NCBI RefSeq assembly: GCF_013912005.1
Contig: NZ_JACESB010000014.1
Location: 1-64,000, forward strand
Reading direction: 5' to 3'
Source: Brevundimonas sp.
Lineage (GTDB): Bacteria; Pseudomonadota; Alphaproteobacteria; Caulobacterales; Caulobacteraceae
DNA length: 64,000 bases
Part shown: one piece after another, positions 53,596-63,497 of the stretch
Numbering within the stretch: position 1 is the stretch's first letter
Layout: each line of letters starts with the position of its first letter
Notes under the pieces: generated by a model
Told to the model about the DNA's origin: nothing
The model's input: only the letters and a program-made list of their open reading frames with translations
Database searches by the model: none
Position numbers and translations under genes: made by a program

Positions 53596-54581
53596 GCCGA
53601 CCCGGCCCGCTTTCGATCCGGGTCGTTTCGGACGGCCGGATCGGCATGGAGAACCAGGCGCTGGGGCTGGCGGAAGCCGTCCAGCGCCTTTCGCCGTCGA
53701 CGATCGAGGTGCGCCGCATCCGCTGGCGCAAGGCCTTCGACCGCCTGCCCTCGGCGCTGAAGGCGCCGTGGATGCTCGACCCGGCGTCGGATCCCGTCTT
53801 CCCGGCCCCGGGCGAACCCTGGCCGGACCTGTGGATCGCCACCGGCCGCGCCACCCTGCCCCTGTCGCTGCGGGCGAAGGCGCGCAGCGGGGGCCGCACC
53901 CTCGTCGTCCAGACCCAGGATCCGCGCTGGCGCACCGGGGCCTTCGACCTGGTCGTGGCGCCACGGCACGACGCGGTGACGGGGCCCAACGTGCTGTCGA
54001 TCACCGGCTCGCCGCACCGGATCACCCCGGACCGGCTCGCCGCGGCCGCGCCGGCCTTCGCCGGGCGGATAGAGGGTCTGCCGCGGCCCCGGGTCGCGGT
54101 GCTCGTCGGCGGCGCCTCCCGCGCCCACGATCTGCCGGAAGCCCACGCCGCGGCCCTGGCCGACCGCATCGCCGCGGCGGTGGAGGCGGCGGGCGGCTCG
54201 CTGTTGCTGACCTTCTCGCGGCGCACGCCGGAAGCGGCCAAGACCGCCATGTCCGCGCGCCTGTCGTCCCTGCCCGGCTGGATCTGGGACGGGACCGGCG
54301 CCAATCCCTACTTCGCCTTCCTGCACTACGCCGACCATGTGCTCGTCACCGAGGACAGCGCCAACATGGCGGCCGAAGCGGCCTCCACCGGCAAGCCGGT
54401 GCACGTCCTGCCGATGGTCCCGCGCAAGGCCGGGGACAAGTTCGCCCGCCTGCACGCCGACCTGCGCGAGCGCGGCGCGGCGCGGCTCTTCGACGGCTCC
54501 CTGGACAGCTGGGCCTACGCGCCGCTGGCGGAGACGGAGCGCGCGGCGAAGGCGGTGCTCGAGACGCTGGCCCGCCCCTAG
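53586..54581 (+). CDS. ELM1/DUF1022 family protein (mitochondrial fission ELM1-like)
   Basis: A 331-residue protein of the ELM1 family, found in alphaproteobacteria and plant mitochondria. [20 protein letters not shown] opens it; [79 protein letters not shown] follow (core [19 protein letters not shown]). The pattern resembles glycosyltransferase GT-B folds. The GTG start at 53586 overlaps greA by 10 bp. Function in bacteria is unknown. Confidence 0.85.
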   Translation: MEVGRPGPLSIRVVSDGRIGMENQALGLAEAVQRLSPSTIEVRRIRWRKAFDRLPSALKAPWMLDPASDPVFPAPGEPWPDLWIATGRATLPLSLRAKARSGGRTLVVQTQDPRWRTGAFDLVVAPRHDAVTGPNVLSITGSPHRITPDRLAAAAPAFAGRIEGLPRPRVAVLVGGASRAHDLPEAHAAALADRIAAAVEAAGGSLLLTFSRRTPEAAKTAMSARLSSLPGWIWDGTGANPYFAFLHYADHVLVTEDSANMAAEAASTGKPVHVLPMVPRKAGDKFARLHADLRERGAARLFDGSLDSWAYAPLAETERAAKAVLETLARP

Positions 54582-54787
54582 GGACGCGGCTCGTCCTCCG
54601 GGGGCGTCTTGGTCGCGTCGTTCTTGCTCCGGGCGCGGCCCGCCTGGTCGAGCGCCACGCCGAGCCCGGCGCCGATCGCCACGCCGAGTCCCAGCCCCAG
54701 CGCCACATTGTCGGTCGCCACGCCCAGCCCCGCGCCGATGGCGAGGCCGAGGCCGATCCCGACGCCCAGAAAGCTGCGCCCTTCCAT
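54578..54787 (-). CDS. Small glycine-zipper protein (69 aa)
   Basis: A 69-residue protein. Residues 6-48 are two hydrophobic stretches rich in regularly spaced Gly (GVGIGLGLAIGAGLGVA and GLGLGVAIGAGLGVAL), with a charged tail. Glycine-zipper proteins sit in membranes. It overlaps the convergent ELM1-like gene stop by 4 bp. Confidence 0.6.
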   Translation of the reverse strand: MEGRSFLGVGIGLGLAIGAGLGVATDNVALGLGLGVAIGAGLGVALDQAGRARSKNDATKTPPEDEPRP

Positions 54788-54836
54788 AACTGACTCCCGG
54801 TTGCCGCCGATGGGCCGGGGAGCCTAGCATGCCCCC

Positions 54837-55307
54837 ATGAACCTCGCAGCCCTCGCCCTCGCCATGCTTCTGATCGGCCCGCAGGTCGCGAAGGAGCCCG
54901 TCCACCAGCCGGACCGCGTCCGCGAGGGCTGCGGCTATCTGACCGGCTCCAACACCCTGATCCCGATCGAGGTGGGCCTGTTCTTCGAGGGCGACCCGCC
55001 GTTCGCCGACGCGTACGGTCAGGCGATCCGCGTCGGCACGCGCTGGATGCACCCGGACCAGGCGCCCTACCCGACGGGGGCCAGCCGGTCGTGGTTCCGC
55101 GACGGGGATCCCATCACCTTCGAGGGACGCCGCTATGTGAAGCACGGCCTTCCGCGGGTGTACGCGCTGGACGAGCTGGAGCTCGTCGGCGAGCATGACG
55201 GTCTCGCCGTGCTGACGGGCGGACTGCTGCCCGGCCAGTCGGAACCGACGCTCTTCCTGCTCAGCGAGCCCGCCAGCTGCGGATTCCAGCCGTACCGGGC
55301 CGGCTAG
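54837..55307 (+). CDS. Hypothetical protein, possibly secreted
   Basis: A 156-residue protein. A short hydrophobic N terminus (LAALALAMLLIG) may be a signal peptide. The rest has two cysteines (REGCGYL and ASCGFQPY) and no recognised domain. In line with trxB but with its own gap of 38 bp. Confidence 0.55.
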   Translation: MNLAALALAMLLIGPQVAKEPVHQPDRVREGCGYLTGSNTLIPIEVGLFFEGDPPFADAYGQAIRVGTRWMHPDQAPYPTGASRSWFRDGDPITFEGRRYVKHGLPRVYALDELELVGEHDGLAVLTGGLLPGQSEPTLFLLSEPASCGFQPYRAG

Positions 55308-55345
55308 CGTCTCCCCCCGGCGGTGAATCGCGCCTAGATAGGCGC

Positions 55346-56356
55346 ATGAGCACTCCCCGCACTGTCCGCGTCGCTATCATCGGGTCCGGCCCCGCCGGCT
55401 GGACCGCCGCCATCTACGCCGCCCGCGCCCTGCTGAACCCGGTGGTCATCGCCGGCCTGCAGCCTGGCGGGCAGCTGACCATCACCACCGATGTGGAGAA
55501 CTATCCCGGCTTCGCCGACGTCATCCAGGGGCCCTGGCTGATGGAGCAGATGCAGAAGCAGGCGGAGCACGTCGGGACCGAGGTGATCCACGACATCGTG
55601 GTCAAGGCGGACCTGTCGCAACGGCCGTTCCGGCTGACCCTCGACAGCGGCGCCGAGATGCTGGCCGAGACGGTCATCATCGCCACGGGCGCCCAGGCCA
55701 AGTGGCTGGGACTGGAGAGCGAGGCGAAGTACCAGGGCTTCGGCGTCTCGGCCTGCGCCACCTGCGACGGCTTCTTCTACCGCGGCAAGGAGGTCATCGT
55801 GGTCGGCGGCGGCAACACCGCGGTCGAGGAGGCGCTGTTCCTGACCAACTTCGCCTCGAAGGTCACCGTCGTGCACCGGCGCGACGAGTTCCGGGCCGAA
55901 CGGATCCTGCAGGACCGCCTGTTCGCCAATCCGAAGGTCGAGGTGATCTGGGATTCCGCCATCGACGAGATCCTCGGCGAAACCAACGCCATGGGCGGCG
56001 TCAACGTCACAGGGGCCCGGCTGAAGAACGTGAAGACGGGCGAGCTCCGGGATCTGGCGGCTGACGGCGTCTTCATCGCCATCGGCCACGCCCCCGCCTC
56101 CCAGCTGTTCGCGGGGCAGCTGGAGATGAACGCCGGCGGCTATCTGAAGGTGAAGCCCGGCACGGCGGCGACGGAGGTCGAGGGCGTCTGGGCGGCGGGC
56201 GACGTGACCGACGACATCTACCGCCAGGCGGTCACCGCGGCGGGCATGGGCTGCATGGCGGCGCTGGAAGCCGTGCGCTTCCTCGCCGAACAGGACCACA
56301 AGGCCGAAGGCCACCCGATCCCGCACCGGGAAGCGGAGAAGATCGGCGTCTGGTGA
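55346..56356 (+). CDS. trxB: Thioredoxin reductase
   Basis: A 336-residue flavoenzyme that passes electrons from NADPH to thioredoxin. FAD binding: IIGSGPAGWTAAIYAARA and the C-terminal GVWAAGDVTD. The redox pair is C137-A-T-C140 in SACATCDGFF. NADPH binding: VVGGGNTAVEEALFL. Normal length. Confidence 0.97.
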   Translation: MSTPRTVRVAIIGSGPAGWTAAIYAARALLNPVVIAGLQPGGQLTITTDVENYPGFADVIQGPWLMEQMQKQAEHVGTEVIHDIVVKADLSQRPFRLTLDSGAEMLAETVIIATGAQAKWLGLESEAKYQGFGVSACATCDGFFYRGKEVIVVGGGNTAVEEALFLTNFASKVTVVHRRDEFRAERILQDRLFANPKVEVIWDSAIDEILGETNAMGGVNVTGARLKNVKTGELRDLAADGVFIAIGHAPASQLFAGQLEMNAGGYLKVKPGTAATEVEGVWAAGDVTDDIYRQAVTAAGMGCMAALEAVRFLAEQDHKAEGHPIPHREAEKIGVW

Positions 56357-56368
56357 CGCCGGCCGGCC

Positions 56369-56776
56369 TCAGCCGAACAGCTGCAGCTGGGGCGGGGCGT
56401 ACTGCACCGGCTCGCCGGTGCGGCGGCGCAGGGCGTAGTCCACCGCCGTCTGCACGGCGCGCTCGTCTGTCGGCTTCGACAGCACGCCGATGGTGCCCGC
56501 CACGCCCTGCCGGACCATGCCGGGATTGGCGGTCATGAACAGGACCGTGACCCCCATCTCCTGCCCGAGTTCCCGCCCCAGCTCCACGCCGGTCGGACCG
56601 TCGGACAGATGGATGTCCACCAGCGCCAGATCGACGTCGTTCTCGCGCACCAGATTGCGCGCCGTCCGCGCATCGGCGACCGTCCCCACGACCTCGTGAC
56701 CCAGGTCCTCCAGCACGAACTGGAGCTCCATGGCCACGAGAGCCTCGTCTTCGACAATCAGGATACGGGCGGTCAT
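56369..56776 (-). CDS. Single-domain response regulator
   Basis: A 135-residue receiver domain with no output domain. D54 (ALVDIHL) is the phosphoacceptor; E9-D10-E11 bind metal; T82 (FMTAN) and K101 (LSKP) complete the site. A short Pro/Gln tail follows. It is followed upstream by an HWE kinase gene in the same direction 82 bp away, so the two probably act together. Confidence 0.9.
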   Translation of the reverse strand: MTARILIVEDEALVAMELQFVLEDLGHEVVGTVADARTARNLVRENDVDLALVDIHLSDGPTGVELGRELGQEMGVTVLFMTANPGMVRQGVAGTIGVLSKPTDERAVQTAVDYALRRRTGEPVQYAPPQLQLFG

Positions 56777-56858
56777 TCGGAAGGCGCAGTCAGTCTGGTG
56801 TGAGGGCGCACGCTAGGGCGTCGGATGTGAACGTCCTGTTGCGTTGCGGGTTTCACGC

Positions 56859-57917
56859 CTAAGTCGTCGGCGCGACAATTTGCGCCGCCCGTCGCCGCGA
56901 CAGGGCGGTCGCGGGCAGGTCGGCCACCACCGTCAGGCCGGACGGCTCCCAGGTGCGCGTCAGCCGGCCGCCCAGCTGGCCCTCGACGGACAGGGTCGCC
57001 AGCGAACTGCCGAAGCCGGTCCGCCGGGGCTCGCCTTCCACCCCCGGCCCGCCGCGCTCGGTCCAGGTCAGGACGAACCGGTCGGGCGTGCGGCGGGTGT
57101 CCAGATCGACCCGCCCGCCCTCCACCGACAGGGCTCCGTACTTGGCGGCGTTGGTGGCCAGTTCATGGAACAGCAGGGCCACCGAGGTGGCGGCCTGGTC
57201 ATCAAAGCTGGCGTCATCGCCGGACAGCCGCACCCGCGCCTCGCCGTCGGGCGCCGCATAGGGCTTGAACAGGTCGGACAGGAAGGCGTGCAGGGTCCGG
57301 GTCCCCACCGTCGGCCGCGAGGCCTCGGTGTGGGGCCGCACGAACTCGTGCGCCCGCGCCAGGGCGTTGATGCGGGTGCGCACCGCTGCGGCGAACTCCC
57401 GCGCCTCGGGATAGCGGCGCGCCGACAGGGCGATCAGCGCCGAGACCACGGCGAAGATGTTCTTGATGCGGTGGCTGAGCTCCTGGCTGAGCAGCTCCTT
57501 GGCCTGCTCCATCCGCTTCAGGTCGTCGATGTCGGTGCAGGTGCCGTACCAGCGGACGATCCGCCCGTCCGGCCCCCGCAGCGGCATGGCCCGGCCCAGG
57601 GTCCAGCGGTAGATCCCGTCGTGGCGCCGCAGGCGGTACTCGATCTCGTAGGGCTCGCCCGTCTCCAGCGAATGCGCCCAGCGCGCCCGGGCCCGCTCCT
57701 GGTCGTCGGGGTGGAACATGCCGTTCCAGGCCTCGCCGTCCGTCGATCCCTCCGGCACGCCGGTGAACTCGTACCAGCGGGCGTTATAGTAGTCGTGGAA
57801 GCCGTCCGGGCGGGTGGACCAGACCATCTGCGGCATGGCGTCGGCGATGGCGGCGAGCGCCTCGTAGCGGTCGCGGGCGCGTTCCTCGGACAAGGTCGAT
57901 CTGTCGGTATGCTGCAC
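56859..57917 (-). CDS. PAS-containing HWE-family sensor histidine kinase
   Basis: A 352-residue soluble kinase. One PAS domain (about 22-135) has MPQMVWSTRPDGFHDYYNARWYEFTG. The phosphoacceptor is H149 in ELSHRIKNIFAVV. The HWE ATPase has FHELATNAAKYGALS and WTERGGP. GTG start. The next downstream gene is a single-domain response regulator, a likely partner. Confidence 0.93.
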   Translation of the reverse strand: MQHTDRSTLSEERARDRYEALAAIADAMPQMVWSTRPDGFHDYYNARWYEFTGVPEGSTDGEAWNGMFHPDDQERARARWAHSLETGEPYEIEYRLRRHDGIYRWTLGRAMPLRGPDGRIVRWYGTCTDIDDLKRMEQAKELLSQELSHRIKNIFAVVSALIALSARRYPEAREFAAAVRTRINALARAHEFVRPHTEASRPTVGTRTLHAFLSDLFKPYAAPDGEARVRLSGDDASFDDQAATSVALLFHELATNAAKYGALSVEGGRVDLDTRRTPDRFVLTWTERGGPGVEGEPRRTGFGSSLATLSVEGQLGGRLTRTWEPSGLTVVADLPATALSRRRAAQIVAPTT

Positions 57918-58000
57918 GCGCGGGCCTCAAGCGGCGCCGTGCGCCTGTTCCGGCTGCCTAAATGCCATGGCGGGACAGACGTTGCACCGGCGACTTCAAG

Positions 58001-59245
58001 TCACTGTGTCGGGCGCCCGACTTCCTCCACCGCCATGGCCACGGCGCCCGGAACGGCCGGCGCGGGCGTCGGCGCGGCCGGCGCCGGGGCCTCGAAGGCC
58101 GCCAGCCGCTCGTTGATCGCCGCGATGTCGGCCGGCGTGGCCTGGCGTCGGCCGCCGAGCGAGGCGACGCCGACGACCCGGGTCTGGCCGTCGATCTCGA
58201 CGGTCCGCTCCGCCTCGGCCTTGCTCTCCGCCGGCGCGTCGGCCGCCAGTTGCAGGCGGGGACGGGCGAAGCGGGCCTCGTCGATCGCCGGCTCGCGTCC
58301 GGCGTAGGCCTGGCGGAACGCCGCGGGTTCGCCGTAGACGCCCTTCCAGCGGTAGAAGATGTGCGCGCCGATCTGGGTCAGCTTGTTCAGGGTCGGCGCC
58401 CACCACGGCCGGACATAGTCGGCATGATAGTGGGTGGCCGTCCCGACGCGGACCGCGACGTGGCCGGCCAGGGCCCGGTCCGCCACCCGTTGCGCCCGGT
58501 CCCAGGCCCAGCGCACCGGCGGGTGGGCCAGCGACCCGTCGCAGGTGAAGCTGAACTGGCAGCCGGTGGTGCGCTCGGCGCCTTCGTACACCACGCCGCA
58601 GATGCTGTTGGCGTAGTTCGGGTCCCGGACGCGGTTGAGGATGACCTGCGCCACCGCCTCCTGCCCGACCTCGGGTTCGAGCGCCGCCTCGTAGTAGATG
58701 GCCTGGGTCAGGCAGCGCCGCGCCCGGCGGCGGTCTTCGGCGGTGGCCGGCTTGAATTCGAACGGACGGGCGGCCCTGAGCAGCCCCGCCGACCCGGGCG
58801 TGGCGGCGTTCAGCCGGATCGCCTCGAGACCGCTGGCGCCGAGATCCAGCGTCGGCTTGCCCGCCAGGGTCAGGCTCTCCCAGCCGGGCGTCAGGCCATA
58901 GAGCGCGGGGCGCCGCGCGGCGGGATCGTGGCGGCGGGCGATGGCCACCTGGGAGGGCGTCATGCGCGCGGCGATGGCGGCCAGACCGCGATCGGACAGG
59001 TCGCCGCCGGTGATCTGGCGGACGGCCTCGGCGCGGCGGTCGATCTCCGGCCGCGGCGTCGACGAGGCCGAGATGGCGACGCCGACCACCGCCAGCGCCG
59101 CCGGCGCGGCGGCGGCGAGGCGGCGGGTCGTCCTGCCGGGGCGTCTCCAGTCGATGGCCAAGTTCAACTCCTCTGCGGCGCAGGCGCCGGTCCGGGCTTC
59201 ATGCCTGCGAAGCAGGGCGCTTTTCAGGCGAAAAAACACTGTCAT
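58001..59245 (-). CDS. SleB/CwlJ-type cell-wall hydrolase
   Basis: A 414-residue protein. A single hydrophobic helix (about 43-62) near the N terminus is a signal anchor. The Hydrolase_2 domain (about 178-300) has LTQAIYYEAALEPEVGQEAVAQVILNRV (core IYYEAALEPEVGQEAVAQV with the catalytic Glu), CGVVYEG, CQFSFTCDG and THYHADYVRPWW. It probably cuts glycan strands of murein in the periplasm. The Ala/Pro-rich C terminus may be a wall spacer. Confidence 0.9.
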   Translation of the reverse strand: MTVFFRLKSALLRRHEARTGACAAEELNLAIDWRRPGRTTRRLAAAAPAALAVVGVAISASSTPRPEIDRRAEAVRQITGGDLSDRGLAAIAARMTPSQVAIARRHDPAARRPALYGLTPGWESLTLAGKPTLDLGASGLEAIRLNAATPGSAGLLRAARPFEFKPATAEDRRRARRCLTQAIYYEAALEPEVGQEAVAQVILNRVRDPNYANSICGVVYEGAERTTGCQFSFTCDGSLAHPPVRWAWDRAQRVADRALAGHVAVRVGTATHYHADYVRPWWAPTLNKLTQIGAHIFYRWKGVYGEPAAFRQAYAGREPAIDEARFARPRLQLAADAPAESKAEAERTVEIDGQTRVVGVASLGGRRQATPADIAAINERLAAFEAPAPAAPTPAPAVPGAVAMAVEEVGRPTQ

Positions 59246-59434
59246 TCAAGGGGCCGGGCCTGCGGAACGTCCCGGCCGCAGGCCGGTCTTGATCTGGCTC
59301 CACAGACACAGCGGGTCTCCGGCCCCTGCAGATAGGCGGGTCGGAGCGCGCCGCAAGCCGTCCGCGCCGTCGCGAGGAACGCATTGAGGACGAAGGCGTT
59401 GCAGTTGGTCGCGCGGAAGCGGCACGGGGGGTGA

Positions 59435-62400
59435 ATGGGCGCGGTCACCGGCCTTGGACGGTTGTTCGACATTGATGCCGGCGTCAGTCGACTGGCGCGT
59501 GTAAGGCCTCGTCCGTGGTGGGCGTCGGTCCTGATCGGACTCGCCTGCGCCGCGGTCATGCTGCTGGTGCGCAAGGCCCTGTCCGGCTTCTATGCGGAAG
59601 TCACGGGCTTCATGATCCTGCTGCCGGCCGTGATCGTGGCGGCCCTGTCGGCGGGACGCGCGGCGGGTCTCGTCGCGCTCGTCGCCTGCCTGCTCGGCGG
59701 ATGGGCGATGCTCGGTCTCGACGCCGTCGGGGCGGGGGTCGGCAATCGCCTCGGCAAGGTGGCGACGACCAACTTCATCCTCGTCGGCCTCTTCTCCACC
59801 GTCGTCGCCGCCTCCCTGCGCAAGGCGCTTCGCCGGCTGGATGTGACGGTGGAGGAGCACCGCGCCGCCGCCGCGCGGGTGGTCGACACCGAGGGGCGGC
59901 TCCACCTGATCAGCGAGCTGGCCCCGGTCATGCTGTGGATGAGCGACGAGCACGGCGCCTGCGTGCACCTGAACCAGGCGCTGCGGCGTTTCTGGGGGAT
60001 CGAGGAGGGGTCTGGCGAGCTCGACTTCACGCGCTACCTGCATCCCGACGACCGCGACCGGGTGATCGCCGCGACCACCGGGGCCCTGGCCGCGCGGGCG
60101 CTGCTGGACGTGGAGGCGCGCTACCAGCGTGCGGACGGCGAGTGGCGGGTGGTGCACACCGAGGCGCGTCCGCGCTTCGACGCGGAGGGCGCCTTCCGCG
60201 GCATGATCGGCGTCAACGTCGACGTCACCGACGCCCGGGCGGCCGAAGCGGCGCTGCGCGAGCGCGAGGCCCAGCTGCAGGCCATGGTCCACCAGGCTTC
60301 GGCGGGGATCGCCCGGGTCGCGCTCGACGGCTCGATCGTTTCGGCCAATGCGCGCTACGCCGAAATCCTCGGCCTGCCGCATGACCGCGTGGCGGGGCTG
60401 ACGACCGAGGCGGTCAGCCATCCCGAGGACGTCGAGCGCACGCGCGTCGCCCTGCGCGAGGCGCTCCGCAGCGGCGGCGCCCAGCTGGAGAAACGCTACA
60501 TCCGCCCGGACGGCTCAACCGTCTGGGTGGTGATCAGCATCCGCGCCCTGACCGGCCCCGGCGGCCTCGTCGAGGGCTATATCGCCGTGGTCGTCGACAT
60601 CAGCGACGCCAAGGCCGCCGAGGCGGCGCTGCGCGAAAGCGAGCAGCGGTTCCGGTTGATGGCCGACACCGCGCCCTCCCCGGTCTGGCTGACCAACGCC
60701 GCGGGCGAGGTCGAATTCGTCAACGCCGCGCTGGTGGAATTCTACGGCCGCCCGGCCGAGGACATCCTCGGCCACGTGTGGCGGCTGGCCCTGCATCCGG
60801 ACGACGTCCCGCTCGTCAACGAGGCTCAGCAGGCCCGGCGGCCCCTGCACGAACCCTACGGATTCGAGGCCCGGTTCCAGCGGGCGGACGGGGCGTGGCG
60901 CTGGATGCGGGTGGCGGTCAACCCGCGCTTCGACGCCGACGGCGGCTTCCTCGGCTACGTCGGCATGTCCTTCGACGTGACCGACACGCGCGAGGCCATC
61001 GAGGCGGTGGCGCGGCAGGAGCGGCGACAGTCCTTCCTGCTTGGCCTGATCGACTCCCTGCGCGACCTGACCACGGCCGAGGCCATCATGGTCCGGGTCG
61101 AGGAGGCCCTGGGCGAGGAGCTGGGCGCCGCCCGCGTCGGCTACGGCGAGGTCGACCAGCAGCGCGGCCTGGTGCGGATGACCCGCGACTGGACCACGGG
61201 CGTCGCCAGCGCCGCCGGCGAGTTCCCGCTGGAGCAGATGGGCTCCGGCCTGATCGCCGACCTCGCCGAGGGCCGGTCCATCCGCATTCCGGACGTGCGC
61301 GAGGATCCCCGCACCAGCGACGCCCTGCCCGTGCTCGAACGGCTGCAGACCCGCTCCCTGATCCGGGCGCCGCTGATCCGGGGCGGCCGCCTGCGCGCCT
61401 TCCTCTACGCCCACGACTCCCGGGTCCGCGAATGGACTGACGAGGAGTGCGAGCTCCTGCAGGAGGTGGCGGCGCGCACCTGGGCCGAGATCGAGCGCAC
61501 CCGGGCCGAGGCGGAGGTGCGCGAGAGCGAGGAGCGGTTCCGCGCGATCGCCGACACGGCGCCGGTGCTGATCTGGGTCACCGGCCAGGACCGCGTGCGC
61601 GCCTTCGTGAACCAGGCCTATGTGGCCTTCTACGGCGGGACCTATGAGGAGGCGCGCCTCGGGGACTGGCGCGCCGCAATCCACCCCGACGACCAGGAGC
61701 GAATCCTGCAGGAGTCGCTGGCCGGCGAGGCGACCCGCCAGCCCTTCTCGCTGGAGGGGCGCTATCGCCACCACGACGGCGAGTACCGCTGGCTCAAATC
61801 CTTCAGCCGGCCCCGCTTCGGCGCCGACGGCGAGGTCATCGGCTTCGTCGGCGTCGCCTTCGACGTCACCGACATGCGCGAGTCCCAGGCGCGGCTGCTG
61901 GAGTCCGAGACCCGCTTCCGCACGGTGGCCGACAGCGCCCCGGCGCAGATCTGGATGACCGGCCCGGACGGCGGCCTCGCCTTCGCCAACCGGCGCTACA
62001 AGGCCTTCTTCAATCTTGGCGACGGCGATCTGGCGGCCGGCTGGGCCGCCGCCGAGGCGCGCTTCCGCCTGCACGACTTCCGCGCCGCCTTCGAGGCGGC
62101 GGTCGAGCGCCGCGACCGCTTCGAGGGCCTGATGGCGATCGACCACCCGCAGCTCGGCCGGCGTTGGCTGCGCTGCGAGGGCATTCCCCGCTTCGACGGC
62201 GCCGGGCGGTTCCAGGGCTACGTCGGCGCCAACATCGACGTGACCGAAGCCAAGCAGGCCGAACAGGATCTCAAGCGCATCAACGAGCTGCTCGAGGAGC
62301 GCGTGGGCGAGGCGCTGGCCGAGAAGGCCAAGGCCGAGGCCGACCTGATGCATGCCCAGCGGATGGAGGCGGTCGGGCGGCTCACCGGCGGGGTGGCCCA

Positions 62401-63478
62401 CGACTTCAACAACCTGCTCACGGTCGTGATCGGCGCGCTCGACATGATGCTGCGCTCGCCCGCCGACTCAGAGCGCCAGCGCAAGCTGGGCGAGGCGGCC
62501 CTTTCGGCGGCCCGGCGGGGCGAGGGACTGACCCACCAGCTGCTGGCCTTCTCGCGCCGGCAGGCGCTGCGGCCGGAGCCGACCGACCTCAACGCCCTGA
62601 TCCGCGAGAGCGAGCCGCTGCTGCGCCGCGCCGTCGGCGAGGCGGTGGAGTTCGGACTGAAGCTCCGCCGCGGCGGCGCCCGCGTGAACGTCGACCCGGC
62701 GCAGTTCGAGGCCGCCCTGCTCAATCTCGTCGTCAACGCCCGCGACGCCGTCGGGGATCACGGGCGCATCACCGTGCGGACCGAGAGCTGCAAGGTCGCC
62801 GCGGGCGAGATCGCCGAGCTTCCGCCCGGCGACTACATGTGCGTCAGCGTCCGCGACGACGGCCCCGGCATGGATCCGGAGGTCGTGCGCCGCGCCTTCG
62901 AGCCCTTCTTCACCACCAAGGCTGTGGGCAAGGGCACAGGCCTGGGCCTCAGCCAGGTCTACGGCTTCGCCCGCCAGAGCGGCGGCGGCGTTCGCATCAA
63001 TTCAGCGCCCGGCGAAGGCTCAGACATCCGCATCTACCTGCCGCCGATCGAGCGCCAGGACCGCCCCGCCCCGGTCCCCGCCGCCGCGCCGCCGGCCGAC
63101 AGCCTGGTGGGTCGCCGCCTGCTGCTCGTCGAGGACGATCCGGGCGTGGCGGCGGTCGCGGTGGAGTTGCTGGAGACGCTCGGACTCGAGGTGCGGACGG
63201 TCGACACCGGTCCCAAGGCCTTGGAAGCCCTGGCCGGAGAGCGCTTCGACCTGATGCTCAGCGATGTCGTGATGCCCGGCGGCATGACCGGCATCGAGCT
63301 GTCGCGGCAGTGCGCGCGCGACTATCCGGAGATGCGGATCGTGCTCACCTCGGGTTACGCCGGCGAGGACGTCGATCAGGCTCTGGCGGACGCGCCGTGG
63401 CCCTTCCTGCGCAAGCCCTATTCGGGCGAGCAGCTGGCGCAGGTTCTGGCGGGGAGCCGTCGGCCCGGGGCGGAATGA
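59435..63478 (+). CDS. Multi-PAS/GAF hybrid sensor histidine kinase
   Basis: A 1347-residue kinase. An N-terminal membrane sensor of about four helices (28-130, DUF4118-like) precedes PAS domains at about 150, 275 and 402, a GAF domain near 527, and PAS domains at about 696 and 822. The dimerisation helix has the phosphoacceptor H989 in VGRLTGGVAHDFNNLL; the ATPase has NLVVNARDAV, DDGPGMD and GTGLGLSQVYGF. A C-terminal receiver (1226-1345) has D1277 in MLSDVVMPGG. Output is probably a phosphorelay. A G-rich ribosome site is just upstream of the ATG. Confidence 0.95.
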   Translation: MGAVTGLGRLFDIDAGVSRLARVRPRPWWASVLIGLACAAVMLLVRKALSGFYAEVTGFMILLPAVIVAALSAGRAAGLVALVACLLGGWAMLGLDAVGAGVGNRLGKVATTNFILVGLFSTVVAASLRKALRRLDVTVEEHRAAAARVVDTEGRLHLISELAPVMLWMSDEHGACVHLNQALRRFWGIEEGSGELDFTRYLHPDDRDRVIAATTGALAARALLDVEARYQRADGEWRVVHTEARPRFDAEGAFRGMIGVNVDVTDARAAEAALREREAQLQAMVHQASAGIARVALDGSIVSANARYAEILGLPHDRVAGLTTEAVSHPEDVERTRVALREALRSGGAQLEKRYIRPDGSTVWVVISIRALTGPGGLVEGYIAVVVDISDAKAAEAALRESEQRFRLMADTAPSPVWLTNAAGEVEFVNAALVEFYGRPAEDILGHVWRLALHPDDVPLVNEAQQARRPLHEPYGFEARFQRADGAWRWMRVAVNPRFDADGGFLGYVGMSFDVTDTREAIEAVARQERRQSFLLGLIDSLRDLTTAEAIMVRVEEALGEELGAARVGYGEVDQQRGLVRMTRDWTTGVASAAGEFPLEQMGSGLIADLAEGRSIRIPDVREDPRTSDALPVLERLQTRSLIRAPLIRGGRLRAFLYAHDSRVREWTDEECELLQEVAARTWAEIERTRAEAEVRESEERFRAIADTAPVLIWVTGQDRVRAFVNQAYVAFYGGTYEEARLGDWRAAIHPDDQERILQESLAGEATRQPFSLEGRYRHHDGEYRWLKSFSRPRFGADGEVIGFVGVAFDVTDMRESQARLLESETRFRTVADSAPAQIWMTGPDGGLAFANRRYKAFFNLGDGDLAAGWAAAEARFRLHDFRAAFEAAVERRDRFEGLMAIDHPQLGRRWLRCEGIPRFDGAGRFQGYVGANIDVTEAKQAEQDLKRINELLEERVGEALAEKAKAEADLMHAQRMEAVGRLTGGVAHDFNNLLTVVIGALDMMLRSPADSERQRKLGEAALSAARRGEGLTHQLLAFSRRQALRPEPTDLNALIRESEPLLRRAVGEAVEFGLKLRRGGARVNVDPAQFEAALLNLVVNARDAVGDHGRITVRTESCKVAAGEIAELPPGDYMCVSVRDDGPGMDPEVVRRAFEPFFTTKAVGKGTGLGLSQVYGFARQSGGGVRINSAPGEGSDIRIYLPPIERQDRPAPVPAAAPPADSLVGRRLLLVEDDPGVAAVAVELLETLGLEVRTVDTGPKALEALAGERFDLMLSDVVMPGGMTGIELSRQCARDYPEMRIVLTSGYAGEDVDQALADAPWPFLRKPYSGEQLAQVLAGSRRPGAE

Positions 63479-63497
63479 CCCGCCCCGGACGGGTGGG

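Noticed and set aside
59242-59574. 110-codon minus-strand frame at the SleB/hybrid-kinase junction
   Set aside because: Overlaps the start of the kinase gene in antisense; composition is that of a shadow frame, so the 189-bp gap is left as a promoter region.
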